Origin: Halothiobacillus diazotrophicus
Lineage (GTDB): Bacteria > Pseudomonadota > Gammaproteobacteria > Halothiobacillales > Halothiobacillaceae
NCBI RefSeq assembly: GCF_001663815.1
Contig: NZ_CP016027.1
Coordinates: forward strand, 2,542,501-2,606,500
DNA: 64,000 nucleotides
Reading direction: 5' to 3'
Part shown: positions 16,806-25,092 of the stretch, piece by piece
Position numbering within the stretch: position 1 is the stretch's first letter
Layout of the letters: every line of letters begins with the position of its first letter
Position numbers and translations under genes: made by a program
Notes under the pieces: generated by a model
Told to the model about the DNA's origin: nothing
The model's database searches: none
Seen by the model: only the letters and a program-made list of their open reading frames with translations

Positions 16806-16977
16806 GATAGTTTCTGGCTTGTGGTTCTTGGCTTCTGGTCCTTGGCTTCGGTCAGGGCGGGTTCGTTTATCCCGAAGTCATGATTCCTCGGCATACTGTC
16901 CGCTGAACGTGCATGAATAAGAAGAATATCCGGTTGCCCTGTCGGGCGGATCAATACCATCAAAGGGACAAGAAACC

Positions 16978-17997
16978 ATGAAACTCATCGTATTGCTGCT
17001 GGTGCTGGCCCTCGAACGCTTCTGGCGCCAACTGGTTTCCTGGCGGGCGGATCGTCAGGCCGAGCGTGCGTTCAATCGCGTGTATCAATCGCTGGGTGAC
17101 GTGATCGGCCGAAAGCCGGCTGCCATCGTGCTCTGGCTGGTGCTGCCGGGGCTCGTGTGGTGGTTCGTCGATACGATCGGCGACGGCTTCTGGGGCGTCA
17201 TCCTGTATATCGTGTTCTCCCTGCTGGTCCTGGTGGCCCTGCTGGCGCCGCGCCAGGCCCATGTACGTGCCCAGGCGCTGGAAGCGGCGTGTCAGACCGG
17301 CGACGAGGCGCAGGCCATGAAGGAGCGCGAGGAACTCACCGCGGACACGAACCTGGATCCGATCTCGGCGCGCCCCCAGCAGCTGGCCGAACGCATCATC
17401 GTGCTCGGTTTTCACGAGTGGTTCGCCGTGCTGTTCTGGTTCGTGCTGGCCGGTCCGGCCGGTGCCTTGCTCTATCGGCTGACGGACTGGTTTGCCCAGC
17501 CCCAGCCGACGTCGACGCCGGTGGAAGACGAGAACGCGGCGGAAGAGGGCGTGCTCGTCGTCGACGACACCCTGACCGACCAGCCGGCGGAATCCCTGGA
17601 CGAATCCTCGGATGAATCGGTACGGACCCCGGCGGCGGAACCCGTTTCCGTCGCCGACGAATTCCGACGGATCCAGGGCTGGCTGGATTGGCCGGCGGCC
17701 CGCGTGTTCGCCCTGTTGCTGCTTCTGGCCGGTGGGTTCAACCGGGGCTGGTCCGCCTGGATCAATGGCGGCACGGGCCTGAGCAGCAGCACGATGTACG
17801 AGCGCAACCAGCACCTCATCGGCCGCGTGGGTCATGCCTCCCTGGAACTGGAACGCGAGGACGACTGCGGCGATGAGCAACCCTGCCTTCTGGATCAGTC
17901 CCGCTGGTACAAGGACGCCTCGGGCATGGTCCTGCGTGCGTTGATGCTGGGCCTGGGCGGCGTGGCGCTGATTACCTTGTCGGGTTGGATTCAGTGA
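16978..17997 (+). CDS. ampE: AmpE-like inner-membrane protein
   Basis: A 339-residue polytopic protein next to ampD. It starts with MKLIVLLLVLALERFWRQ and has about four hydrophobic segments (around 50-80, 145-170, 230-250 and the C-terminus). The FHEWFAVLFWFVLAGPAGALLYRL segment is typical of AmpE/CbiB-like proteins. It is somewhat longer than the E. coli protein because of an acidic loop (about residues 175-220). The role of AmpE is poorly defined, as a proposed regulatory partner of AmpD. Its stop overlaps the next start (GTGA). Confidence 0.85.
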   Translation: MKLIVLLLVLALERFWRQLVSWRADRQAERAFNRVYQSLGDVIGRKPAAIVLWLVLPGLVWWFVDTIGDGFWGVILYIVFSLLVLVALLAPRQAHVRAQALEAACQTGDEAQAMKEREELTADTNLDPISARPQQLAERIIVLGFHEWFAVLFWFVLAGPAGALLYRLTDWFAQPQPTSTPVEDENAAEEGVLVVDDTLTDQPAESLDESSDESVRTPAAEPVSVADEFRRIQGWLDWPAARVFALLLLLAGGFNRGWSAWINGGTGLSSSTMYERNQHLIGRVGHASLELEREDDCGDEQPCLLDQSRWYKDASGMVLRALMLGLGGVALITLSGWIQ

Positions 17998-18686
17998 GTG
18001 GCGCCCAAGCGCCCGGCCAGTCGGATGCCGTGACCCACTTCGACCTGATGCGGCATGGCGAACCGCGGGGCGGTCGTCTGTATCGCGGCGATCGTGTCGA
18101 CGATCCGCTGAGTGAGCTGGGCTGGGTGCAGATGCGCGATCGGGTCGAGCTCTGCCGGCAGACGGGGCAGGACGACTGGACCGCCATCATTTCATCCCCC
18201 CTGTCACGATGCCGGGCTTTTGCCGAGGATCTGTCCCTCGCGCGCAACCTGCCGCTGCATATCGAACCGAACCTGCGCGAGATCGGGTTCGGCGTGTGGG
18301 AAGGACTGGCGCATGCCGAGGTGCCCGAAGTCTATCCGGAACAGTACCGGGCCTTCCGTGCCGATCCGGTTCATGGCCGGCCAGAAGGTGCGGAGGACAT
18401 GACTGCGTTTTTCGAGCGGGTATCCGGCGCCTTGCGCCAATGGTCGGCCACCCTGGCCGGGCAGCGGGTTCTCGTGATCGGCCATGCCGTGGTCATGCGG
18501 GCGGCGCTGGTCTGGGCGACCGAGGCGCCACTGCGTTCCATCACCCAGATCGACACGGAGTACGCCAGCCTGCTCAGTCTGCGCTGGCGAAGTCAGACGG
18601 CGCCTCTCCCCCGGGTGATCGGTCTGCAGAATCATCTCGCCTCCGTAAAGCCGGTGCCCATGCCGCCCCCGGTGCCCCCCGCATGA
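17994..18686 (+). CDS. Histidine phosphatase family protein
   Basis: A 230-residue phosphoglycerate-mutase-fold phosphatase. The catalytic RHG motif is LMRHGEP near residue 19, the second conserved histidine is in VLVIGHAVVMRA, and LREIGFGVWEG is the usual third block. It resembles alpha-ribazole phosphatase (CobC), but no cobalamin genes are nearby, so the substrate is open. I chose the GTG at 17994 that overlaps the ampE stop; a TTG at 17985 is possible. The stop overlaps the next start by four bases, so ampE, this gene and the RpfE-like gene are probably co-translated. Confidence 0.85.
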   Translation: MSGAQAPGQSDAVTHFDLMRHGEPRGGRLYRGDRVDDPLSELGWVQMRDRVELCRQTGQDDWTAIISSPLSRCRAFAEDLSLARNLPLHIEPNLREIGFGVWEGLAHAEVPEVYPEQYRAFRADPVHGRPEGAEDMTAFFERVSGALRQWSATLAGQRVLVIGHAVVMRAALVWATEAPLRSITQIDTEYASLLSLRWRSQTAPLPRVIGLQNHLASVKPVPMPPPVPPA

Positions 18687-19939
18687 GTCGGGCGGTTTCC
18701 GCGCCGACGCCTGCCGAATCCCCCGCGCTGACCCTCACGATTTTCGGCCTGCAGCCCGTCGAGACAGTGCGGGATGCGGATTCGGCACGGCATCACGTCC
18801 ATGCCTTGGCGGCGGTCGATTCCGTCTGGCAATGGCCCCATCCGGAATCCGCCGATCACGAGGGGGCGGATCCCGAGGTTCGTCCCGGGGCGCATCGTCC
18901 CCTGTTGGAAGCCCTGCAACGCCGTCGCCGACGGGCGCCTGCGGCACCTGCAGGCGCCTGTGCCGACGATCTGGCCGCGCTTGCCCGGCTGCGACTGCAC
19001 CAGTCGACGGTCGAGCCGGCGGCGTTGGTTGCGCTGCGGGCGGATCTGGCCGACGATCCGGCATTGTCCGACCTGCTGGCAGGACATCCCGAGTGGGTGG
19101 CTGTCAGCCGCCTGGCGCTGGTGCATCTTCAGGCGGGTACGGACCATGCCCTGGTGTTCGGCCCGCGCTATCTCGATCTCGCCGCAGCAGATTGGGCGTC
19201 GCTGGCCGGCGATCTCAACGACTGGTTGATCGAGGACGGGCTGGCGGCGTTCACGACGCGTTCGGGGCGGCATTATCTCGCGTATACGGCAGCGGGTCTG
19301 TCCCGCGTCGGGCAGCACGATCTGCCGCCGCTGGCCTGCGCCCTCAATCGCAACGTCCAGCCTTTTCTGGCAGGCGACGACGTGCGCCCCCTGCGTCGCT
19401 GGCTCACCGAACTGCAGATGTGGCTGTATGCCCACCCCCTGAATGCCGCCCGGGCGAAACGGGGCCGGCCGGAACTGAACAGCCTGTGGGTGTGGGGACG
19501 AGCGCTGCTCGCGGATTTGCGCGCGCAGCCGAAATCCGCCGAAGGATCCGACCCGGGCGATGGGGTGCTCGTGTACACGGATTCGGCCGAGCTGGCCGGC
19601 GCTCTGTGGGTCGGGCAGGGCGCCGATGCGGCGGTGCTGATGACCGGGGCGCTGCCCGATCTGTCCGACTTGACTCAGCGGGGGGGGCGGCCGGGGGCTC
19701 GCCCCCTCCATGTCGTGTACACGGAACCGGCCTGGTGCTTTCTCGAAGGCGATGTGGCCGGATGGGCAAACGCCCTGGATGCTGCGGACGCGTTCCTGAA
19801 GTCTTGGTTGGCCGCCACCGGGCAGCAGCAGGGCTCGTTCGCACTGGATGACGGGCTGGGGCAATCCTGGCCGTCGGCAGGGAAGGGCTGGCGCAGCTGG
19901 CTGACACGACTGCGCCGGATGCGCTTGTTCCCGGGTTAA
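18683..19939 (+). CDS. RpfE-type / phosphoglycerate-mutase-like hypothetical protein
   Basis: A 418-residue soluble protein. The element RGRPELNSLWVWGRG-like (about 260-272) and the HPLNAARA that precedes it are typical of a conserved protein usually annotated as RpfE regulatory type or as a phosphoglycerate mutase homologue. Its gene often sits directly before recJ, as here. No catalytic metal motif of alkaline-phosphatase-fold mutases is evident, so an enzymatic label is not justified. It overlaps the preceding phosphatase gene and ends 33 bases before recJ. Function unknown. Confidence 0.7.
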   Translation: MSRAVSAPTPAESPALTLTIFGLQPVETVRDADSARHHVHALAAVDSVWQWPHPESADHEGADPEVRPGAHRPLLEALQRRRRRAPAAPAGACADDLAALARLRLHQSTVEPAALVALRADLADDPALSDLLAGHPEWVAVSRLALVHLQAGTDHALVFGPRYLDLAAADWASLAGDLNDWLIEDGLAAFTTRSGRHYLAYTAAGLSRVGQHDLPPLACALNRNVQPFLAGDDVRPLRRWLTELQMWLYAHPLNAARAKRGRPELNSLWVWGRALLADLRAQPKSAEGSDPGDGVLVYTDSAELAGALWVGQGADAAVLMTGALPDLSDLTQRGGRPGARPLHVVYTEPAWCFLEGDVAGWANALDAADAFLKSWLAATGQQQGSFALDDGLGQSWPSAGKGWRSWLTRLRRMRLFPG

Positions 19940-19972
19940 GATGCCCGGCCTGACTTTTCCCGTCCCCCTGCC

Positions 19973-21763
19973 ATGAACGAACTGCCCCTGATCGAACGCC
20001 GACCGATCCCGTCCATCCCCGAGGCGATGGCCGACCTGAACCCGCGGCTGGCCCAGGTGTTGGCGCTGCGCGGGATCACGCATCCCGATCAGCTGGATCT
20101 CGGCCTTTCCCGATTGCTGGCGCCCGCCGACCTGCCGGGCATTGAGGTCGCGGCCGAGCGGATAGCCGCCGCCGTCCAGGCCGACGAACCCATCCTGATC
20201 GTCGGCGATTTCGATGCCGACGGCGCCACCGCGACGACGCTCTGCGTGCGTGCCCTGCGTGCCTTCGGCACGACGCGGGTGGCCTACACGCTGCCGGATC
20301 GCCAGCGTCACGGCTATGGTCTGTCGCCCGCGCTCCTGAGGGATTGGCTGGATGAAGCGGCGGAACCGCCCCGCCTGCTGATCACGGTCGACAACGGCGT
20401 GGCCGCCCATGCGGGTGTGGCTGCCGCGCAGGCAATGGGGACCGAGGTCGTGGTGACCGACCACCATCTGCCCGGTACCGAACTGCCGCCCGCCACGGCC
20501 ATCGTGAATCCGAACCTGGCCGGCTCCGCCTTCGGTTCTCCGTCGCTGGCGGGGGTCGGCGTGGCGTTCTACGTGCTGGCGGCGGTACGTGATGCGCTGA
20601 CCCGCGCGGATTGGTTCACGGATAGCCGTCCCCGGCCGAATTTGGCCCAATGGCTGGATCTCGTGGCTGTCGGCACGGTGGCCGACGTGGTGCCGCTGGA
20701 CGACAACAACCGTCGTCTGGTGGCGCAGGGACTGGCCCGGATCCGGGCCGGGCAATGCCTGCCGGGTATTTCCGCCCTGTTCGCCGTGGCCGGCAAGGAT
20801 CCGCGCCAGGCGGCGAGTACGGATCTGGGCTTCGTCGTCGGCCCCCGGCTGAATGCTGCCGGGCGTCTGGAGGATATGCGCCTGGGGGTGGCCTGCCTGC
20901 TGGCCGACGATCCCGCCGAGGCGCGTCACCGGGCGATCGAACTCGACCGCATCAATCAGGAACGGCGTGCCGTCGAACAGGAAATGCTCGCCAGCCTGGG
21001 GCCGGATGCACGCAGCGATGCGCTGTCGCTGGCCGATCTCCCCCGGCCCGTCAATCCCGCCGATTGGGTGCGCTATGACGTCGGATTCCATCAGGGGGTG
21101 ATCGGTATCGTCGCCGGTCGGCTCAAGGAGCGTTGGCAACGGCCGGTATTCGTGTTCGCACCGGAAGACCCCGAGGCGGGCGACGCGCCCGATGCGCTCA
21201 TCAAGGGCTCGGGGCGTTCGATGCCCGGTGTTCATCTGCGCGACGTGCTGGTGGCCATGGCGACGGCCGAACCCGAGTTGATGCGGGCCTTTGGCGGTCA
21301 CGCCATGGCGGCGGGCGTCAGCATCGAGCGACGGCAGCTCGACCGTTTCCGAGGATTGTTCGCCGGAGAAATGGCGAAATTCGCGGATCGCCTGCCCGAA
21401 CGCCTGGTCATCCCGTCCGATGGCGGGCTCGGTCCCGGGGAACTGACGGTCGATTTTGCCGAGACCCTGCGCGACTGCACGCCCTGGGGGACGGATTGCC
21501 CGGAGCCGGTCTTCGACAATCGCTTCGAGGTGCTGGATCGTGTACCGATGAGTGGTGGAAAGCATTGGCGGCTGACCCTGCGTCTGCGCGATCCCGATCG
21601 GCCCGAGCCGTCCGCGGGCGCGTCGTACACCGCCGTCTGGTTCGGCATCGGCGATCGCCTGCCCGCCAACCGCTATCTGCATCTGGCCTATCGGCTCAAC
21701 ATCAACCACTTCCGCGGTCGGCAAAGCCTGCAGCTGATGGTGGTCGGCGGGCTGGTCGCCTGA
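19973..21763 (+). CDS. recJ: Single-stranded-DNA-specific exonuclease RecJ
   Basis: A 5'-3' ssDNA exonuclease of the DHH phosphoesterase superfamily acting in recombination and mismatch repair, 596 residues. DHH motif I is GDFDADGATATTL, the DHH motif is VVTDHHLPG and the DHHA1 domain carries the ...FGGHAMAAGVSI block. Length and order match the family. It is preceded by the RpfE-like gene and followed by short tandem repeats and a convergent gene. Confidence 0.95.
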   Translation: MNELPLIERRPIPSIPEAMADLNPRLAQVLALRGITHPDQLDLGLSRLLAPADLPGIEVAAERIAAAVQADEPILIVGDFDADGATATTLCVRALRAFGTTRVAYTLPDRQRHGYGLSPALLRDWLDEAAEPPRLLITVDNGVAAHAGVAAAQAMGTEVVVTDHHLPGTELPPATAIVNPNLAGSAFGSPSLAGVGVAFYVLAAVRDALTRADWFTDSRPRPNLAQWLDLVAVGTVADVVPLDDNNRRLVAQGLARIRAGQCLPGISALFAVAGKDPRQAASTDLGFVVGPRLNAAGRLEDMRLGVACLLADDPAEARHRAIELDRINQERRAVEQEMLASLGPDARSDALSLADLPRPVNPADWVRYDVGFHQGVIGIVAGRLKERWQRPVFVFAPEDPEAGDAPDALIKGSGRSMPGVHLRDVLVAMATAEPELMRAFGGHAMAAGVSIERRQLDRFRGLFAGEMAKFADRLPERLVIPSDGGLGPGELTVDFAETLRDCTPWGTDCPEPVFDNRFEVLDRVPMSGGKHWRLTLRLRDPDRPEPSAGASYTAVWFGIGDRLPANRYLHLAYRLNINHFRGRQSLQLMVVGGLVA

Positions 21764-21777
21764 CCGATTCTGATTGA

Positions 21778-21834
21778 CCCGGGGGAATTCTGGGGAATTC
21801 TGGGGAACCTTTGTTAATCCCGGGGAATCCGGGG
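21778..21834. repeat. Short GGGGAA-type direct repeats after recJ
   Basis: Between recJ and the convergent small gene, the unit GGGGAATTCT occurs twice in tandem, followed by GGGGAACC and, after a short gap, two more GGGGAATC/CGGGG copies. No stem with a T-run is formed, so this is not an obvious terminator. Confidence 0.6.
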
Positions 21835-21873
21835 CGTGTTAGGTCGCCCCGAACGCTCAGCCGGGCGGAATGA

Positions 21874-22314
21874 TCACCCCTTGACGACCAGCCAGGCAAC
21901 CACGGCCAGCGCAATCAGAACGGCGATCACGATCGCGGCCCGTCCCATGCCGCCGGACGAGCCCTGAGCGGCCCCGTTTTCGTCCCGGTCCATCCAGTTG
22001 GCGGCCCAGGTGGACGTCCAGGGGACGCATTGCTTCCATTCGTCATCCTGCGCGAAAAAGTGCAGGAATACCCCGATGACCTCGTCCTCGGTCAGGTTCG
22101 GGTTCTCGCAGCTGTAATGCTGGTCTGGCGTCCCGTCTCGATATTCCAGTACGTAGCCGTCCTGCGGAGTGCCGGCGACCTGCACGTAGGTCTGCGTGCT
22201 GAGCGAGAGGATGACGAAACCCTCTTCCTGGTCGGCGAGACCGCGAATCGCGCCCTCGATGGCCTCGGCCGTGACGGCGCCCGAGTATTCCGTTCCACTG
22301 ATCGTCAATTGCAT
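21874..22314 (-). CDS. Hypothetical tail-anchored membrane protein
   Basis: A 146-residue protein with an N-terminal soluble domain and a single C-terminal hydrophobic helix (about 123-143) ending in a lysine-glycine, i.e. tail-anchored. The soluble part alternates strands and one helix and includes YVLEYRDG, then LTEDEVIGVFLHFFAQDDEWK. This strand-helix pattern loosely resembles small Imm1-like immunity folds, but I cannot support that assignment. AGGAG lies nine bases before the ATG. It converges on recJ and is divergent from the HD-GYP gene. Function unknown. Confidence 0.7.
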   Translation of the reverse strand: MQLTISGTEYSGAVTAEAIEGAIRGLADQEEGFVILSLSTQTYVQVAGTPQDGYVLEYRDGTPDQHYSCENPNLTEDEVIGVFLHFFAQDDEWKQCVPWTSTWAANWMDRDENGAAQGSSGGMGRAAIVIAVLIALAVVAWLVVKG

Positions 22315-22526
22315 GATCGGCTGCTCCTAGGTTTCCCCGGTGTCGGGGCTTGGGCGCATGGCACCATAATCCGCCGGAGCGGGGAAATAAAAAAGATTAC
22401 CGATGTTTCTGTGTGGTTTATCCCGGGTCGGATGTTCGCGGTGGTATGGTGGGGCACTATCCGCAGACCGGCACAGCGGTCAGCGATGTTCGAAACGATT
22501 GCCCGGTTTTTTGCCGACGAGGTGCC

Positions 22527-23879
22527 ATGTCGATTCCCACGTCCCTGTCCGAACCGGAGCTTCAACTGCGCCAGTCGGAGATCATCGGCGCCCTGTCCCA
22601 TGCCCTGGACCTGACGGAAGGCCTTCCGGCCGGACACGCCCAGCGTTGTTGCTGGATCGGCATGCAACTTGGCCAGGAATGGGGTCTGGGCGATGAGGAA
22701 CTCGCCGACCTGTACTATGCACTGCTGCTCAAGGATGCCGGGTGCTCCAGCAATGCCGCCCGCATCTTCAGCGTGTATGGTTGCGACGACCGGGCATTAA
22801 AGCGGGATTTCAAGCAGATCGACTCCGAGAAGTTTCTTGATGTGGCGAAGTTCGCCTGGTCACACATCAGCCCGGGAGAGTCCTGGCAGGCGAAACTGCC
22901 GCGTCTGCTCAATCTGGTGGCAAAAGGGGAGCAGATCGGCGAGGAACTGTTCCTGACCCGCTGCGAGCAGGGTGCGGAGATCGCGGAGCGGCTGGGGTTT
23001 TCCGGCCGGGTCTGCGAGGCGATCCGGGGGCTGGACGAACATTGGGACGGGCAGGGTAGCCCGAGAAAACTGGCGGGCGAGGCGATTCCGCTCTTTGCGC
23101 GCATCGCCCTGCTGTCCCAGGTGGTGGAAATCTTCTTCGCGGATGGCGGTGCGCCGCGGGCAATCGCGACCGTGCGGGCTCGGCGGGGCAGCTGGTTCGA
23201 TCCCGCCCTGGTCGATGTCTTCGAGCGGATTGCCGTCCGGCCCGAACTGTGGGACGGGCTGCGCGACCCGGACATCGGCGCGCGTCTGGTCGCGCTGGAA
23301 CCGGCCGAGTATGCCCATGGCGTGGACGACGACGAATTGGATCGCCTGGCAGGCGCCTTCGCCGCGGTCATCGACGCGAAAAGCCCCTACACCTTCGGCC
23401 ACAGCAGCCGCGTCAGCCAGTACGCGCAGCTGATCGGCGCGGAAGTCGGCCTCACCGACCGGCAACTTCTGTGGCTGCGCCATGCCGCCCTCCTGCACGA
23501 CATCGGCAAGCTGGGCGTCAGCAACAGCATTCTCGACAAGCCGGGCAAGCTCACCGATGCGGAATTCGATCAGGTGAAACTCCACCCGGTGTATTCGATG
23601 GACATTCTCTCGAAAGTTGGGATCTTCAATTCCCTGGCGCCGGTGGCGTCCGGCCATCACGAACGGCTGGACGGCCGGGGCTACCCCTGGGGCCTGAAGG
23701 GCGAACAGATCGATTTCGCCACCCGCATTATCAGCGTGGCGGACGTCTTCGATGCCGTGTCGGCGGAACGGCCGTACCGGGGCGCCATGCCATTGGATCA
23801 GGCGCTGGCCATTCTGGACGAGATGGCGGGGCCGGCGCTGGATGGGGATCTTGTGGCCGCCCTGCGGCGGACCTTATGA
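22527..23879 (+). CDS. HD-GYP domain phosphohydrolase (cyclic-di-GMP-related)
   Basis: A 450-residue soluble protein. The C-terminal half holds a full HD-GYP domain: HDIGKLGVSN, then HHERLDGRGYPWGLKG and IISVADVFDAVSAERPYR, the signature of c-di-GMP (or cGAMP) phosphodiesterases. The N-terminal half looks like a second, degenerate HD domain (HAQRCCWIG, LLKDAGCSSNA, LDEHWDGQGSP), giving a tandem-HD architecture. No signal peptide or receiver domain is present. The ATG at 22527 is preceded by GAGG. It may oppose the diguanylate cyclase encoded at 34266, but they are not linked in an operon. Confidence 0.85.
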   Translation: MSIPTSLSEPELQLRQSEIIGALSHALDLTEGLPAGHAQRCCWIGMQLGQEWGLGDEELADLYYALLLKDAGCSSNAARIFSVYGCDDRALKRDFKQIDSEKFLDVAKFAWSHISPGESWQAKLPRLLNLVAKGEQIGEELFLTRCEQGAEIAERLGFSGRVCEAIRGLDEHWDGQGSPRKLAGEAIPLFARIALLSQVVEIFFADGGAPRAIATVRARRGSWFDPALVDVFERIAVRPELWDGLRDPDIGARLVALEPAEYAHGVDDDELDRLAGAFAAVIDAKSPYTFGHSSRVSQYAQLIGAEVGLTDRQLLWLRHAALLHDIGKLGVSNSILDKPGKLTDAEFDQVKLHPVYSMDILSKVGIFNSLAPVASGHHERLDGRGYPWGLKGEQIDFATRIISVADVFDAVSAERPYRGAMPLDQALAILDEMAGPALDGDLVAALRRTL

Positions 23880-23942
23880 TCGGGCACATTCCATTTCCAG
23901 ATTGAATTCTCTCGACAGAAACTCGCCAGGGAGGCGCCTCGA

Positions 23943-24887
23943 ATGAGCCAAGCAGTCGATCTTTCCACACAACCGGCCGACGACGTTGCCCGAGCCGGGC
24001 AGCCGCACGACATGGGAGGCTTTGTGGCCGGTACCCTGGTGCATACCGAGGACGGACTCAAGCCGATCGAGCAGATCAAGGTGGGCGATCGGGTGCTTTC
24101 GCGGCACGAGTCGGGCGAAGGCGAGCTGTGTTATCAACCGGTGACGCAAACCTTCCAGTACGAAGACCGGGAACTCTATTACGTGTCCTGGCAGGTGCTG
24201 GATAAAGAGACGCTCAAGCCGAAACAAATCCGTGGGGAAATGGCGGTGACCGGTGCCCACCCCATCTGGGTCAGGCGGGTGGTGGAAGAGCGCATGGATG
24301 CGGAGTGCGTTGATCTTGAGGAGACCCCACATGAAATCAACCGCTGGATGAGCATTGAAGAGATTTACCTATGGTATTGGAAGGCCTATTGGGACTTCGA
24401 ATGGAACCGTGGCAAGGGGGGTGGGGCAAACGTCTATGTCGAGCTGGCCGATGGGCCCGCCTTGTTCGGGTACATTCAACCCATCTTGCAAAGCGACGAT
24501 CCCGATGTCGGGGTGGGATTTGATGATGAAATACAATGGCTAAGAAATGCAGATACGGAGGGGTGCCGGGTTGATTTCAGGAGCGAGGAAGGGGTTCCCC
24601 GCAACGGATTGTCCTCGTCGGAATACGGCACCTTAGATAACGATCGTGTCGCAGCTATGTTGATCGATGATTTACAAGAAGCCTACGATCATCCGGATGC
24701 CTTGAATTTTACCAAGCGCTCGGGAGGCTACTTGCCCATGCGCCGGCGGGTGTACAACCTGGAGGTGGCCAATACCCATACCTATTTCGTCGGTGATCTC
24801 GGCTTGTGGGTGCATGACAGCAGCGTCCTTTCTTGTACCCAAATCAGACGATCTCCGCGCATAAACCCTGAACATTTAGATGGCTGA
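23943..24887 (+). CDS. Orphan Hint-domain protein with lost catalytic residues
   Basis: A 314-residue protein built around a Hint (hedgehog/intein) module of the pretoxin type. The opening GGFVAGTLVHTEDG and IEQIKVGDRVLS (25-53), the block-B TGAHPIW (103-109) and the closing NTHTYFVGDLGLWVHD (277-292) are clear. Active members begin with Cys at the position of G26 and end with VHN where this has VHD292. Each is a one-base change, so self-cleavage should be impaired. About 150 residues of unrelated, less GC-rich sequence interrupt the module. Only 25 residues precede it and 22 follow, so neither the toxin N-terminal delivery region nor a toxin warhead is present. GGGAGG precedes the start. Probably a remnant of a polymorphic toxin system. 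Confidence 0.78.
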   Translation: MSQAVDLSTQPADDVARAGQPHDMGGFVAGTLVHTEDGLKPIEQIKVGDRVLSRHESGEGELCYQPVTQTFQYEDRELYYVSWQVLDKETLKPKQIRGEMAVTGAHPIWVRRVVEERMDAECVDLEETPHEINRWMSIEEIYLWYWKAYWDFEWNRGKGGGANVYVELADGPALFGYIQPILQSDDPDVGVGFDDEIQWLRNADTEGCRVDFRSEEGVPRNGLSSSEYGTLDNDRVAAMLIDDLQEAYDHPDALNFTKRSGGYLPMRRRVYNLEVANTHTYFVGDLGLWVHDSSVLSCTQIRRSPRINPEHLDG

Positions 24888-24997
24888 CCCGCTGATGGGC
24901 CGATTCATACGGCAAACGGCAGGCGGTCGCGACGTTACCCCGAATTTGAGTAGCACAGGCATTTAGAGTCCAATCCCATGAATCAAGGAGATTGGAT

Positions 24998-25060
24998 GTG
25001 GAGAAACGCTACAGCGAAGAACAGATCATTTGGTTATTGAAGGAGGCGGACACCGGTGTC
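24998..25060 (+). pseudogene. IS3-family transposase OrfA remnant
   Basis: Starting at GTG 24998, the reading VEKRYSEEQIIWLLKEADTG matches the N-terminus of IS3-family OrfA (helix-turn-helix) proteins. After about 21 codons the similarity stops and the frame runs into unrelated sequence. The upstream segment, including an AAGGAGATTGG site, also looks like an IS3 left end. No OrfB or right end is present, so only a small fragment remains. Confidence 0.65.
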
Positions 25061-25092
25061 CCGATCATTGATCATCGCTTGTACGGAAGCAT

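Noticed and set aside
18632-21724. A 1030-codon antisense frame across the RpfE-like gene and recJ.
   Set aside because: Arises because stop codons are rare on the opposite strand of GC-rich genes; the protein is Arg/Gly/Gln/His-rich without a domain, and recJ on the sense strand is unmistakable.
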